From: Candidatus Gemmiger stercorigallinarum
Lineage (GTDB): Bacteria > Bacillota > Clostridia > Oscillospirales > Ruminococcaceae
Assembly: GCA_019119495.1 (NCBI GenBank)
Contig: DWWX01000042.1
Location: 1 to 64,000 of the forward strand
Direction of reading: 5' to 3'
Length of the DNA: 64,000 nucleotides
Shown here: positions 8,028 through 16,494 of the stretch, piece by piece
Numbering within the stretch: the stretch's first letter is position 1
How the letters are laid out: each line of letters begins with the position of its first letter
Position numbers and translations under genes: made by a program
The notes under the pieces: generated by a model
What the model saw: only the letters and a program-made list of their open reading frames with translations
What the model was told of the DNA's origin: nothing
Database searches by the model: none

Positions 8028-9554
8028 CTACCGGCAGAAAAAGGGGCTGAGCCAGGCAGCGTCACCGTTTTTCAGCCAGACCCGCAGCCGGTACTGGCTG
8101 CCGGCTTCCAGCGTCAGGGGAAGGCGCCTGTGCAGGGTATAGGCCGCCTGCGGCGCCGCACGGCGCACCCGGAATTTGAAGGCGCAATGCCAGATAAAGT
8201 CGTCCCGGTAGTGGGGCGTGGGGCCGAACTTTTCGGTGATGCGCTGTTCGCTCTGGCGGTACTGGGCATAGATGCGGGTCCCCTGCAGGATCTGGCGCAC
8301 CGGCAGCCGGTATTCCTCGCCGTCCACCGTCAGGCGGAGCACATCGTCAATGCCGCCCTCCACCTCGAACACCAGGCTCTCGCGGCGGACCTGGCTGGGG
8401 CCCATCCATTTGCCCGTCTCGGTGCCCCGGTGCGTGGTCAGGCGGAAATCGCAGCTTTGCTCCCGCCGGTCCAGGATCTGCTGGCCAAAGCTGTTCCACA
8501 GCTTTTCAATGCTCAAAATGCGGCCGGGCACCTCCAGCCGCCCCTGCCAGACCTTCTCGGCCGCGTCGGGGAAAAGCCGGGTCTCCGGCCCCCAGCCAAA
8601 CTCTACCTCGAACTTGAAGGCAAAGCGTTCCGGCAGCGGCTGACGTTCCCAGCTGCCGGAATGGACCAGCATTGTCTCCAGGATGTTATCTTTCAGCACT
8701 TCCACCCGGTCCACCGCGTTGGCCGCCGTCAGGTCCAGCGCCAGCTCGGCGGGGCCCGGTGCGACCTCGGCCCCGATGGGCGCGCCGTTCACGGTGCAGT
8801 CGATCGTCATGCGGCTGCGGCTGACGCCGTAAACCCGCCGGGCTTTCAGGCCCGCCCAGATATCCTGCCGGCTGCGGCTCTCTGCCAGCACGCACATCAT
8901 GCCGTGGTCGCACTCGCCGGGGACGGCATGGTTGTCGCCGGAAGCGATGCATCCCACTTCGATGCCGCGGTCCAGCCCGGCCTCGTAACAGGTCACGCTG
9001 GTGCGGGGCCCCATATGCTCGTGCCGGTCCATGGGCAGCGGCCCGTCGTCGTTCTCGCTGCTGCCGTGGCTGGAGTAGATCTCGGCAAAGGGGGAAAATT
9101 CCGGGTCGTGGGTGGCCCAGTTTTTGCCGCGGCTGCCCGGCTGGTAGGCCACATGATGCGGGATGCCGATGGCGCCGGCCGGCTTTAAGGCATCCCGCAG
9201 TTCGCCATAGGTCATGGGATGGAGCATCTCGCCCTGTGTGGTGGGGAAAAACACATTGTGGTCGCCGTCGCTTCCGTTGCCCTGCCACTCGTAGCCGGGG
9301 AACAGCGGCCAGCCCTCCGCCGCGGCGCGGCGCGCCAGCGCCAGCACCGCCTGCCAATCGGCCTGCAGCTGGTCGGCGGGGATCAGGTCCTCCAGCTCGC
9401 CGCCGGACGGGGTGCGCCGGATGGCAAAGGGATAATAGGCAACGGGCCAGAAGTCCATCACCTGTTTGGCATGCTGATACCACTGCTCCAGCTGTCCGAT
9501 CTGGTGGTGGTGCGGGTTGGAATGCATATCGGCCCAAAGATGTTCATACTGCAT
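8028..9554 (-). CDS. Putative PHP/DUF3604-like metal-dependent hydrolase
   Basis: This is a 508-residue protein with no signal peptide. The N-terminal half carries scattered His/Asp motifs of a PHP-like metal site: WADMHSNPHHH at residues 7-17, then GIPHHVA, YSSHGSSE and ASGDNHA. This arrangement resembles DUF3604 proteins. The C-terminal half appears beta-rich and is not recognised. The substrate is unknown. The start at 9554 has AGGTG five bases upstream. The gene is divergent from the LTA-synthase-like gene, and the intergenic region carries strong dyads that look like operators. The family assignment is moderate. Confidence 0.6.
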   Translation of the reverse strand: MQYEHLWADMHSNPHHHQIGQLEQWYQHAKQVMDFWPVAYYPFAIRRTPSGGELEDLIPADQLQADWQAVLALARRAAAEGWPLFPGYEWQGNGSDGDHNVFFPTTQGEMLHPMTYGELRDALKPAGAIGIPHHVAYQPGSRGKNWATHDPEFSPFAEIYSSHGSSENDDGPLPMDRHEHMGPRTSVTCYEAGLDRGIEVGCIASGDNHAVPGECDHGMMCVLAESRSRQDIWAGLKARRVYGVSRSRMTIDCTVNGAPIGAEVAPGPAELALDLTAANAVDRVEVLKDNILETMLVHSGSWERQPLPERFAFKFEVEFGWGPETRLFPDAAEKVWQGRLEVPGRILSIEKLWNSFGQQILDRREQSCDFRLTTHRGTETGKWMGPSQVRRESLVFEVEGGIDDVLRLTVDGEEYRLPVRQILQGTRIYAQYRQSEQRITEKFGPTPHYRDDFIWHCAFKFRVRRAAPQAAYTLHRRLPLTLEAGSQYRLRVWLKNGDAAWLSPFFCR

Positions 9555-9611
9555 GGTGTCACCTCGTTTGCTGATCTTTTGACGGCGCAGTGCCGCGGGT
9601 GGGGATCTTGG

Positions 9612-9654
9612 GTTAAATGTATCATATTTGTTTGTATTTGTAAATACATTTAAC
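9612..9654. promoter_or_regulatory. Nested AT-rich operator-like inverted repeats
   Basis: A perfect 11-bp inverted repeat (GTTAAATGTAT at 9612-9622, ATACATTTAAC at 9644-9654) encloses a second dyad, TGTATTTGTAAATACA (9633-9648). It sits in the divergent intergenic region, 58 bases upstream of the PHP-like gene. This looks like a repressor site. AAATGTATC in it recurs in front of the GntR gene at 21810. Confidence 0.6.
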
Positions 9655-9694
9655 TCCTCTGTTCTTCCATCTTTTTCATTTGCCGTCCCCTTCC

Positions 9695-9723
9695 TTTACG
9701 AATCCCCGCCTTTGTGCTACAAT
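9695..9723 (+). promoter_or_regulatory. Promoter of the LTA-synthase-like gene
   Basis: TTTACG (9695-9700), a 17-base spacer and TACAAT (9718-9723) lie 80 bases before the start codon. Confidence 0.6.
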
Positions 9724-9803
9724 ATCCAGATATCGGGGGCTTTCCCCGGCGGGCCAAGGGCCCGGCCGAACATTTACGCAGAAAAGCTGCGAGGAGCCTT
9801 TCC

Positions 9804-11657
9804 ATGCAAAAACAGAAAAAATCGATTTTTACCCGCACGTTTGCGGTACAGGCCGTTTTGCCCTGCCTGCTGGCAGTGGCGGCGGCCTTTGTCGCGTGGT
9901 TCCAGCTGGAGCTGTCCGACGCCGTGACCGCCGGCTACCTGCTGGGGCAGCTGCCGGTGTACGCGCTGCTCAACGCGCTGACGGCTTTCTGCCTGACGCT
10001 GGCGGTCTATCTGTTTGCCGGGCGCTGGTTTGTCAGCACCGGCGTGTCCGGCGCGGTGTGGACGATCCTGGCCATCGTCAACTACTACACCCGCGACCTG
10101 CACGGCTCGGCGGTCATGCCCCAGGACGTGCTGAACCTGGGCACCGCCGCTGAGGTCATGGGCAGCTACACGCTGCATGTGGACGCCAAGGTGGCCGGCA
10201 TTGCGCTGCTGTACCTGCCGGTGCTGGCGCTGGCCTTTGTGCAGGCGCGGCTGGAGCGCGGCCGCCGGGGCGTGCGGGCCTCCTGGCCGGCCAGGCTCCG
10301 CCGGGCCGCGTGCAGCCTGGCGGGGGCGTTCGCCATCTTGTATCTGGGCTATTTCAGCCCCTGGCCGGTGATGCCCGTGGGGGACTACGGCTGGAACTGG
10401 CAGCCTACCTATTATACCTACGGATTCCTGGCCGGCACGGTGCGGGCGACCTCGCTGCTGGCGGACCCGGTCATCCGGCCGGCGGACGCCACGGAGGAAA
10501 CGGCCGCCGATGCGCTGGCCCTGGCGGCGGAGTATGAGCCTGCCGCCGCCGAGGCCGACCCGCAGGACTACCCTGACATCGTGATGATCTTGTCCGAGAG
10601 CTTTTACGATATCAGCCTTGTCACCGACCCGCAGGCCGATACCGACTACCTGGCCAACCTGCACGGGCTGGAAAACAGCATCCAGGGGCATGTGGTCTCG
10701 CCCCACATCGGCGGCGGCACCAACCACAGCGAGTACGAGATGCTGACCTCCAACTCGCTGATGCTGGCCCCCGCCGTGACGCCCTACAACTGGCTGGACC
10801 TGGACGGTGCCGAGAGCATTGTCAGCTACCTGAAGGACCTGGGCTACGCCACGCTGGCCGCCCACCCCTACACCGGCAGCAACTACAACCGGGACACCGC
10901 CTGGGTCCGGCTGGGCTTTGACGAGACCCATTTTGCCGACAGCTTCCCCACCCGGGAATCCTACGGCGACCGCCCCTACCAGACCGACTCGGCCACCTAC
11001 CGGGACCTGGAGGCGCTGTACGAGGCCATGCCGGAGGATCAGCCCCGGTTCGCCTTTCTGGTGTCCATCCAGACCCACGGCGACTACGACATGAACGCCC
11101 CGGAGCTGGACCTGGTCCACGCGGCAGCCGACTACGGCCGCTACGACGCCGAGGTGGACGAGTATCTGTCCTGCATTGCGCTGAGCGACCAGGCCATCGG
11201 CGAGCTGTGCGATTATTTCACCCAGGTCTACGAGGAGACCGGCCGCCGGGTCATCGTCTGCCTGGCGGGCGACCACGCGCCCAGCTTCATCGACCACATC
11301 GCCGACCACGACGGCATCTCGGACAATGACCTGTGGATGCTGGAGCGCAGCACGCCCTACTTTATCTGGGCCAACTACCCGCTGGAGAACGCCGGACAGG
11401 CAAGCGAGGCCGACCCCTGCAGCCGCATGGATCTGTGCGACCTGGCCCCCACCCTGGCCGAGCAGGCGGGGCTGCCGCTGTCGGACTACTACCGCTATAT
11501 CCTGAACATGAAACAGGAGATTCTGGTGCAGACCGGCGGCTGCGACTACATGGACGAGACCGGCGCCCTGCGCGCCTACGGCAGCGACCCGGCGGACGAC
11601 GCGCTGCTGCGGGGCTATTTTGCGCTGGAGTACGGGCGGATCGCCAACCTGAAATAA
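9804..11657 (+). CDS. LTA synthase family membrane sulfatase/phosphoglycerol transferase
   Basis: This is a 617-residue protein. Four or five N-terminal transmembrane helices (about residues 10-180) are followed by an extracellular alkaline-phosphatase/sulfatase-fold domain. DYPDIVMILSESFYDI marks the start of the domain, with the first metal Glu and a Ser where the nucleophile Thr/Ser is expected. IGGGTNHSEYEMLTSN and LAGDHAPSF with its C-terminal metal Asp/His follow. Such enzymes polymerise or transfer glycerol-phosphate groups on lipoteichoic acid or other surface glycans. The start at 9804 follows GAGGAG; an upstream extension to 9714 overlaps the promoter. A patatin-like gene follows after 82 bases. 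Confidence 0.85.
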   Translation: MQKQKKSIFTRTFAVQAVLPCLLAVAAAFVAWFQLELSDAVTAGYLLGQLPVYALLNALTAFCLTLAVYLFAGRWFVSTGVSGAVWTILAIVNYYTRDLHGSAVMPQDVLNLGTAAEVMGSYTLHVDAKVAGIALLYLPVLALAFVQARLERGRRGVRASWPARLRRAACSLAGAFAILYLGYFSPWPVMPVGDYGWNWQPTYYTYGFLAGTVRATSLLADPVIRPADATEETAADALALAAEYEPAAAEADPQDYPDIVMILSESFYDISLVTDPQADTDYLANLHGLENSIQGHVVSPHIGGGTNHSEYEMLTSNSLMLAPAVTPYNWLDLDGAESIVSYLKDLGYATLAAHPYTGSNYNRDTAWVRLGFDETHFADSFPTRESYGDRPYQTDSATYRDLEALYEAMPEDQPRFAFLVSIQTHGDYDMNAPELDLVHAAADYGRYDAEVDEYLSCIALSDQAIGELCDYFTQVYEETGRRVIVCLAGDHAPSFIDHIADHDGISDNDLWMLERSTPYFIWANYPLENAGQASEADPCSRMDLCDLAPTLAEQAGLPLSDYYRYILNMKQEILVQTGGCDYMDETGALRAYGSDPADDALLRGYFALEYGRIANLK

Positions 11658-11739
11658 AGAGGCAAACCGCCTGCGGCCGGCCCGCAGGCAGAACAGGCAC
11701 AAATGACCGGAGACCAAAGAGATCGGGAGGCGCAAAATT

Positions 11740-12597
11740 ATGCATCGGCCAAACCTTGGCCTTGTGTTGGAGGGCGGCGCCATGCGCGGGCTGTACACCG
11801 CGGGCGTGCTGGATGTTTTTCTTGAACAGGGCATCGCGGTGGACGGCGTCATCGGCGTGTCGGCCGGAACCGTGCACGGGGTGTCCTATGTGTCGGGGCA
11901 GCACGGGCGCAGCATCCGCTATTACGAGAAATACCGCAGCGACAAGCGGTTTATGGGGCTGTATCCCCTGCTGACCACCGGCGACATCGTGGACAAGACC
12001 TTCTGCTACGAGGACATCCCCTGGCGCCTGGACCCCTTTGACAACGACGCTTTTGTCAAGGCGGGCACCCCCTTTTATGTCACCTGCACCAACGTGGAGA
12101 CCGGCAAGGCGGAGTACATCCGCTGCACCGACTTTAAGGGCACCGACGCGATGGAGTATCTGCGTGCCGGCGCGTCGATGCCGCTGGTCTCCCGCATTGT
12201 GGAGGTGGGGGGCAAAAAGCTGCTGGACGGCGGCGTGGCCGACCCCATCCCGCTGGCCGCTTTCCGCCGGATGGGCTACGAGCGCAACATCGTGGTGCTG
12301 ACCCGCCCGGCCGGCTACCGAAAAAAGCCGGCCAGCCCGCTGCCCTTTCAGGCGGTATACCACAGCTACCCCGCTTTTGTGCAGGCCATGGCCGACCGCC
12401 ATGCGGTCTACAGCCGGGAGGTGGCCGCCGCCGAGTGCGGCGCGGCCGACGGCAGCGTGCTGCTGCTGCGCCCCAGCACGGATCTGAACATCAGCCGCAC
12501 CGAGCGCAGCGTCCAAAAGCTGCGCCAGCTGTACGAGCTGGGCCGCAGCGACACGCTGGCCCGCCTGGGCGAGCTGAAACACTTCTGCCAGAAGTGA
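11740..12597 (+). CDS. Patatin-like phospholipase family protein
   Basis: This is a 285-residue cytosolic protein of the bacterial patatin group. It has the oxyanion stretch LEGGAMRG (residues 9-16), the nucleophile elbow GVSAGT (Ser at about 41) and the catalytic Asp in DGGVADPIP. These give the Ser-Asp dyad of lipid acyl hydrolases. The ribosome site GGGAGG lies nine bases upstream. It probably acts on membrane phospholipid, but substrates of this subgroup are poorly known. It may be cotranscribed with the LTA-synthase-like gene. Confidence 0.88.
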   Translation: MHRPNLGLVLEGGAMRGLYTAGVLDVFLEQGIAVDGVIGVSAGTVHGVSYVSGQHGRSIRYYEKYRSDKRFMGLYPLLTTGDIVDKTFCYEDIPWRLDPFDNDAFVKAGTPFYVTCTNVETGKAEYIRCTDFKGTDAMEYLRAGASMPLVSRIVEVGGKKLLDGGVADPIPLAAFRRMGYERNIVVLTRPAGYRKKPASPLPFQAVYHSYPAFVQAMADRHAVYSREVAAAECGAADGSVLLLRPSTDLNISRTERSVQKLRQLYELGRSDTLARLGELKHFCQK

Positions 12598-12612
12598 CCG
12601 TCCCCCCTACCC

Positions 12613-12641
12613 TTGCGCTTTTGCCGCGCATATGGTACAAT
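12613..12641 (+). promoter_or_regulatory. Strong promoter-like sequence without an adjacent gene
   Basis: TTGCGC (12613-12618), a 17-base spacer and TACAAT (12636-12641) would start a transcript near 12648, about 400 bases before the next coding start. Confidence 0.5.
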
Positions 12642-13042
12642 ATCCCGCGGACGAACGGCCCAGCGGCCTGCCGGCTGCGGTTCGTTGCCCGCAGCGATAC
12701 CTCCCCGGCGGCCGGGTCCCCGGCGCCGGATCTGACGGGCAGGCGGGGCCTTTTGTTGGCGGCGCGGTTTTTCCGCGGCCGCTTTGCACCCGGTTTTGGG
12801 GGATATGGGCGCGGCGCAGGGGTCCTGCACCGCGCCTGTTGCGTTTTACTCGCAAAACCTGCCAAAAAAGGCGGGTGCTGTTTTATACATCCTGTCAAAA
12901 AACGCCGCCCGCCCTGCCTGCTTCTGGCGCAGGGGCGGGCGGCGTGCTATCATAGAGACAGCATACCGCAGGCGTGCGCCCCCTGTGCGCCCGCCCGCCG
13001 CGGCGGAAAATGCCGCGCATAACGAGAGGAAGAGATGCTGCC
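12642..13042 (+). other. Gene-free, structured interval; possible small RNA
   Basis: No convincing coding sequence is seen. A strong stem (12808-12820 with 12824-12836) is followed by TGTTGCGTTTT, which would end a transcript of about 190-200 bases started at the promoter-like sequence. A second hairpin (about 12902-12917 with 12930-12945) has an A-run on its left side, so it would act as a terminator only on the minus strand, where no gene precedes it. No Rfam-type consensus was recognised. Confidence 0.4.
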
Positions 13043-15055
13043 ATGGAATTTCTGCTGACCCGCCGGGTCAAGGTCAGCGCCCAGTGGTCCAGCGAACCGC
13101 TGCGCCGCGCCCTGGCCCGCTTTGACCGCGACCTGGAAATGACGCTGAACGCCGGCGACCTGGTCCCTGCCGGGCGCATCGCGCTGGTGCTGGCGCGCCA
13201 GCTGCCGCCGGAACAGTTTATCATCGACCTGCAAAGCGCCGACTCGATGGTCATCCGCGCCGCCGACGACCTGGCCGCGGTGTATGCGCTGCTGCACATC
13301 AGCCGCACCGCGCTGGGCATCCTGCCGCTGTGGTTCTGGAACGACCAGCGGTTTGAAAAGCGGGAGCTGGCCGCCATTTCCACCGAACATTACACGGCCA
13401 GGCCCGCCTCGGTGGGGCTGCGGGGCTGGAGCTTTGCGGGCGGCCAGCTGCTGGAAGGCTGGAACGCCGGCGCACAAGACCTGAACTGGGAGATGGCCCT
13501 GGAGGCGCTGCTGCGCCTGGGCGGCAACTTTGCCGCGCTGCCCGCCGGCCCCGCCGCCGATTTGGCCGGGGCCATGGGCCTGTGGCGGCTGCCCCCCGCC
13601 GGCCTGCCGCTGGAGGCCGTACCCTTTGACAGCCGCTGGCCCGGCCGGCCGCCCCTGTATGCCGACAGTGCCGACGCCTACAAAACGCTGTGGGCTGCCG
13701 CGGTGGAGCAGCACAAACACCAAAAGCTGATCTGGCGCATCGGCCTGCCGGAACAGGGCGGGGCCATCCTGCCCGACCTGGCCGCCGCGCCGCTGCCCCG
13801 CCAGGGGGAGCAGGTCAGCCGGGTGCTGCGCGCCCAGCTGGACGAGGTGCGCGCCGTGCTGCCTGCCGCCCCCGTCTGCGTCGAGATGGACAGCCGGCTG
13901 GCCCCCCTGGCCCAGGCCGGCGTGCTGGACCTGCCCGACGACGTCATCCGCCTGTGGCCGGACAACGGCTACGGCAAGTTTGCAGCACCCCGGCAGGGCC
14001 AGGCAGACCCCCGCACGCCGCGGCTGCCCCGGCCGGGCAGTGCCGGGCGGCAGGGGGTGTATTTCCATGCGGCGGTCAGCGACGGGCTGGCCGGCAACTG
14101 CCTGACCATGCGCCCCGCCCCCATGGAGCAGGCCGCGCAGGAACTGTGCGACGCCTTTGAGCAGGGCGCGCGGGCCATGTGGCTGGTGTGCGCCGGCAGC
14201 GTAAAGCCCCATGTCTACCCGCTGGACGTGCTGGCCGCCCTGTGGCGGGACGTGGACACCGACGTGGACGCCCACCGCGCCGCCTACCTGAACGCCTACT
14301 ACCGCGCGCCGGACGGCTGGGCGCTGCAGCCCCGCCAGCTGGACGACCTGGGCACCTGCCTGAAAGCCTGGTCCCAGAACACCGCGGCCTTTGGCCCCTG
14401 GCCCGACCAGCGCGCCGGTGAGCAGCTGATGGTCTGCGCCTGCCGCGCGGCGGCCACCGCCTGGCTGGCCGGGCGGACGCGGAGCTCGGTGCCGGGGCTG
14501 CGCTGGGCCGCCGGCGACCGCCCCTTTGCCGAGCAGCTGGCCTGGCTGCGGGGCGTCTGCGCCGACGCGCTGCCGGGGTTCGAGACGCTGCAGGCCGGCT
14601 GCGAGTACGCCGCCCGCCCCACCACCCGCCTGTGGAAGGACACGCTGCTGGCCCAGACGCGGCTGTACCGCCTGTGCCTGCAGGGCACCGTGGAGCTGTG
14701 CGACGCCTGGCCGGACTGGACGGCCGGGGAATACCGCCGCTGCTTTGTGCGGCTGGGCCGGGCCGCCGCCGCCTTTGAGGACGCCCGCCGGGTGCTGGGC
14801 GGCTGCGCCCACGGCCGCTGGGCAAACTTTTACCGCCAGGAGGAGACTGCCACCGACCTGGGCCGCACCGTCTGGGTGCTGCGCGCGCTGATGGCCCTGC
14901 CCCGCGCCGCCGGCGACGGCCCCGACTACACCGGCTGGCAGCGGCAGGCCCTGGGCGGCAGGGCCCCCGCCGCCGCCCTGCTGGACGAGCCGCTGTGGGC
15001 CGTTTTGGAGCAGGCGGCCAAACAGCCGGACAGGACCGGCGGCCAAACTTCCTGA
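13043..15055 (+). CDS. GH115-like glycoside hydrolase family protein (compact)
   Basis: This is a 670-residue protein. Three parts match the order of GH115 alpha-glucuronidases: an early ILPLWFWND segment (residues about 92-100) next to VGLRGWSF, a central GVYFHAAVSDG, and GARAMWLVCAGSVKP, which resembles the GH115 stretch preceding the catalytic-site region. GH115 enzymes remove 4-O-methyl-glucuronic acid from xylan and are usually nearer 900-1000 residues, so this copy is short and divergent. No signal peptide is seen, which implies a cytosolic oligosaccharide substrate or a changed function. The start at 13043 follows GAGAGGAAGAG; the longer ORF start at 12974 was rejected. Confidence 0.6.
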   Translation: MEFLLTRRVKVSAQWSSEPLRRALARFDRDLEMTLNAGDLVPAGRIALVLARQLPPEQFIIDLQSADSMVIRAADDLAAVYALLHISRTALGILPLWFWNDQRFEKRELAAISTEHYTARPASVGLRGWSFAGGQLLEGWNAGAQDLNWEMALEALLRLGGNFAALPAGPAADLAGAMGLWRLPPAGLPLEAVPFDSRWPGRPPLYADSADAYKTLWAAAVEQHKHQKLIWRIGLPEQGGAILPDLAAAPLPRQGEQVSRVLRAQLDEVRAVLPAAPVCVEMDSRLAPLAQAGVLDLPDDVIRLWPDNGYGKFAAPRQGQADPRTPRLPRPGSAGRQGVYFHAAVSDGLAGNCLTMRPAPMEQAAQELCDAFEQGARAMWLVCAGSVKPHVYPLDVLAALWRDVDTDVDAHRAAYLNAYYRAPDGWALQPRQLDDLGTCLKAWSQNTAAFGPWPDQRAGEQLMVCACRAAATAWLAGRTRSSVPGLRWAAGDRPFAEQLAWLRGVCADALPGFETLQAGCEYAARPTTRLWKDTLLAQTRLYRLCLQGTVELCDAWPDWTAGEYRRCFVRLGRAAAAFEDARRVLGGCAHGRWANFYRQEETATDLGRTVWVLRALMALPRAAGDGPDYTGWQRQALGGRAPAAALLDEPLWAVLEQAAKQPDRTGGQTS

Positions 15056-15062
15056 AGGATTC

Positions 15063-15116
15063 AGCGGGCATTGGCCCTGCGGCGGATCGGCCGCGGGGCC
15101 AATGCCCGCTGTTTTT
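15063..15116 (+). terminator. Terminator of the GH115-like gene
   Basis: A 15-bp stem (15063-15077 with 15096-15110) around a GC-rich loop is followed by GTTTTTG, eight bases after the stop codon. Confidence 0.85.
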
Positions 15117-15141
15117 GCGGCTGCGGCGATGCCGCCCTGAT

Positions 15142-15170
15142 ACAAAAATGACAACCCCCTGCGCTATACT
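15142..15170 (+). promoter_or_regulatory. Module A promoter 1 with a 16-base activator-like element
   Basis: ACAAAAATGACAACCC (15142-15157) is followed after seven bases by a -10 box TATACT (15165-15170). There is no -35 consensus, as in activator-dependent promoters. The same 16-mer at the same distance from a -10-like box recurs at 19387, before the second lipoprotein gene. This suggests binding by the module's own OmpR-type regulator. Confidence 0.55.
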
Positions 15171-15216
15171 GGACACGGTTTCGATCCCATCCTGACGCAG
15201 AAAGGAAGTCCCTGCC

Positions 15217-16476
15217 ATGAAAACTCCCCGGACCATCGCCGCGGCCCTGCTGGCCGCTTTGACCCTGGCCGCCTGCGCGCCCGCCTCCGGCACGCAGACC
15301 TCCGCCCCCGCCGCCGCCCCTGCCGCCGGGCAGGACCCAGCCCCGGACACTGCCGCCGGGGCCGGCCTGCGCATTTTGACCGCGGGCAATGCCGACGGTA
15401 TGTACGCTGCCGTGACCGTGTCGGAGCCGGGCAGCCGCATCTTCCCGACGCTGCTCAGCTGGATCGACTATGCCAGCGCCCGGCAGGTCATCCTGTGCAG
15501 CCGCCCCAACTGTGATCACTCCGACGACAGCTGCCCGGCCCGGCTGCCGGCGGGCGCCGGCGAGGCAGGCTGCTACGCGCTGGACGACGGTCTGCTTTTG
15601 AAGTATTCGGTCACGGACCCGGATACCTACGAGCTGACCGGGCAGTACCTGTATCTCTGCGCGGCGGACGGCAGCGACCCCCGCCTGCTGGCGCAGACCG
15701 CCGCCAACTGGGATTTCCTGACCGACGGCGACGCCGTATATTACAGCTGCCAGCAGGTCGAAGGCCAGGACGCGGACGCCCTGGCACAGAGCGTCTGGTA
15801 CCGGCAGCCGCTTTCCGGCGGGCAGGCGGAGGAGCTTTTCCGCTGCGACATCGGCGACATGCTGGTGTGCTGCGCCGGGCGGGAGCTGGTGCAGGTCAAC
15901 TGGTTTGACAATGCGCTGTATGCCGTCAACGCGGATACCGGCGTGCGGCGCACCCTGCCCATGACCCCCGCCGGCGAGGACGGGCAGTCCTCCGCGTTCG
16001 CGGCGCTGGACGGCCGCCTGTACCAGCTTTTGCCCGGCGATACGGATACCCTCCGCTGGCTGGACATCGCCTCCGGCCAGGCCGGGACGCTGGCGCTGCA
16101 ATGGCCGGACGGCGCGGCGGCCGGGGAGCCGGGCCCCTTCTCGGCGGCGGGGGGAAAGCTGCTGCTGGAACTGGGCGACGGCGCCGGCAATTACCGCCGC
16201 GTGGCGGTGGACCCCGCCGACGGCAGCGTGACGGAGGTGCCGCTGCAGTTTATGGACGGCAGCTATCTCCAGCCTGTGCGCATCCTGGCCGAGGGCGGCA
16301 GCCAGCTGTACGTCCAGTATGAGACCCGGTTCGAGAGCGTCACGCTGCCCGGCAAAAGCGGCGAGCCGGTCCCCGGCGAGACCGCCGTGCCCCGCACCGC
16401 CCTGATCTCGTACACGGATTTCTTTGCCGGCGTGCCCAACTACCGCGACGTGGAAACCCTGCCCGCGGTGCAGTGA
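15217..16476 (+). CDS. Secreted lipoprotein with C-X4-C-X-H-X4-C motif, module A copy 1
   Basis: This is a 419-residue protein. A signal peptide ends in the lipobox LAAC (Cys20), followed by an Ala/Pro-rich linker. At residues 94-106 it has CSRPNCDHSDDSC, a C-X4-C-X-H-X4-C set well suited to bind a metal. The remainder is beta-rich, with repeated YLYLCAADGSD and DGRLYQLL elements that suggest a propeller. It is related to the protein at 19476-20822 and to the C-terminal half of the one at 37758-39830. It is the first gene of an operon with a response regulator 18 bases downstream. I know no family name; a sensory or ligand-binding role for the adjacent kinase is an inference. Confidence 0.8.
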   Translation: MKTPRTIAAALLAALTLAACAPASGTQTSAPAAAPAAGQDPAPDTAAGAGLRILTAGNADGMYAAVTVSEPGSRIFPTLLSWIDYASARQVILCSRPNCDHSDDSCPARLPAGAGEAGCYALDDGLLLKYSVTDPDTYELTGQYLYLCAADGSDPRLLAQTAANWDFLTDGDAVYYSCQQVEGQDADALAQSVWYRQPLSGGQAEELFRCDIGDMLVCCAGRELVQVNWFDNALYAVNADTGVRRTLPMTPAGEDGQSSAFAALDGRLYQLLPGDTDTLRWLDIASGQAGTLALQWPDGAAAGEPGPFSAAGGKLLLELGDGAGNYRRVAVDPADGSVTEVPLQFMDGSYLQPVRILAEGGSQLYVQYETRFESVTLPGKSGEPVPGETAVPRTALISYTDFFAGVPNYRDVETLPAVQ

Positions 16477-16494
16477 CCAGGAGGTGTCCCTGCC

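Noticed and set aside
9774-11852. 692-codon minus-strand frame over the LTA-synthase-like gene
   Set aside because: Low-complexity Val/Gly/His/Gln translation, antisense of a gene with a promoter and ribosome site.
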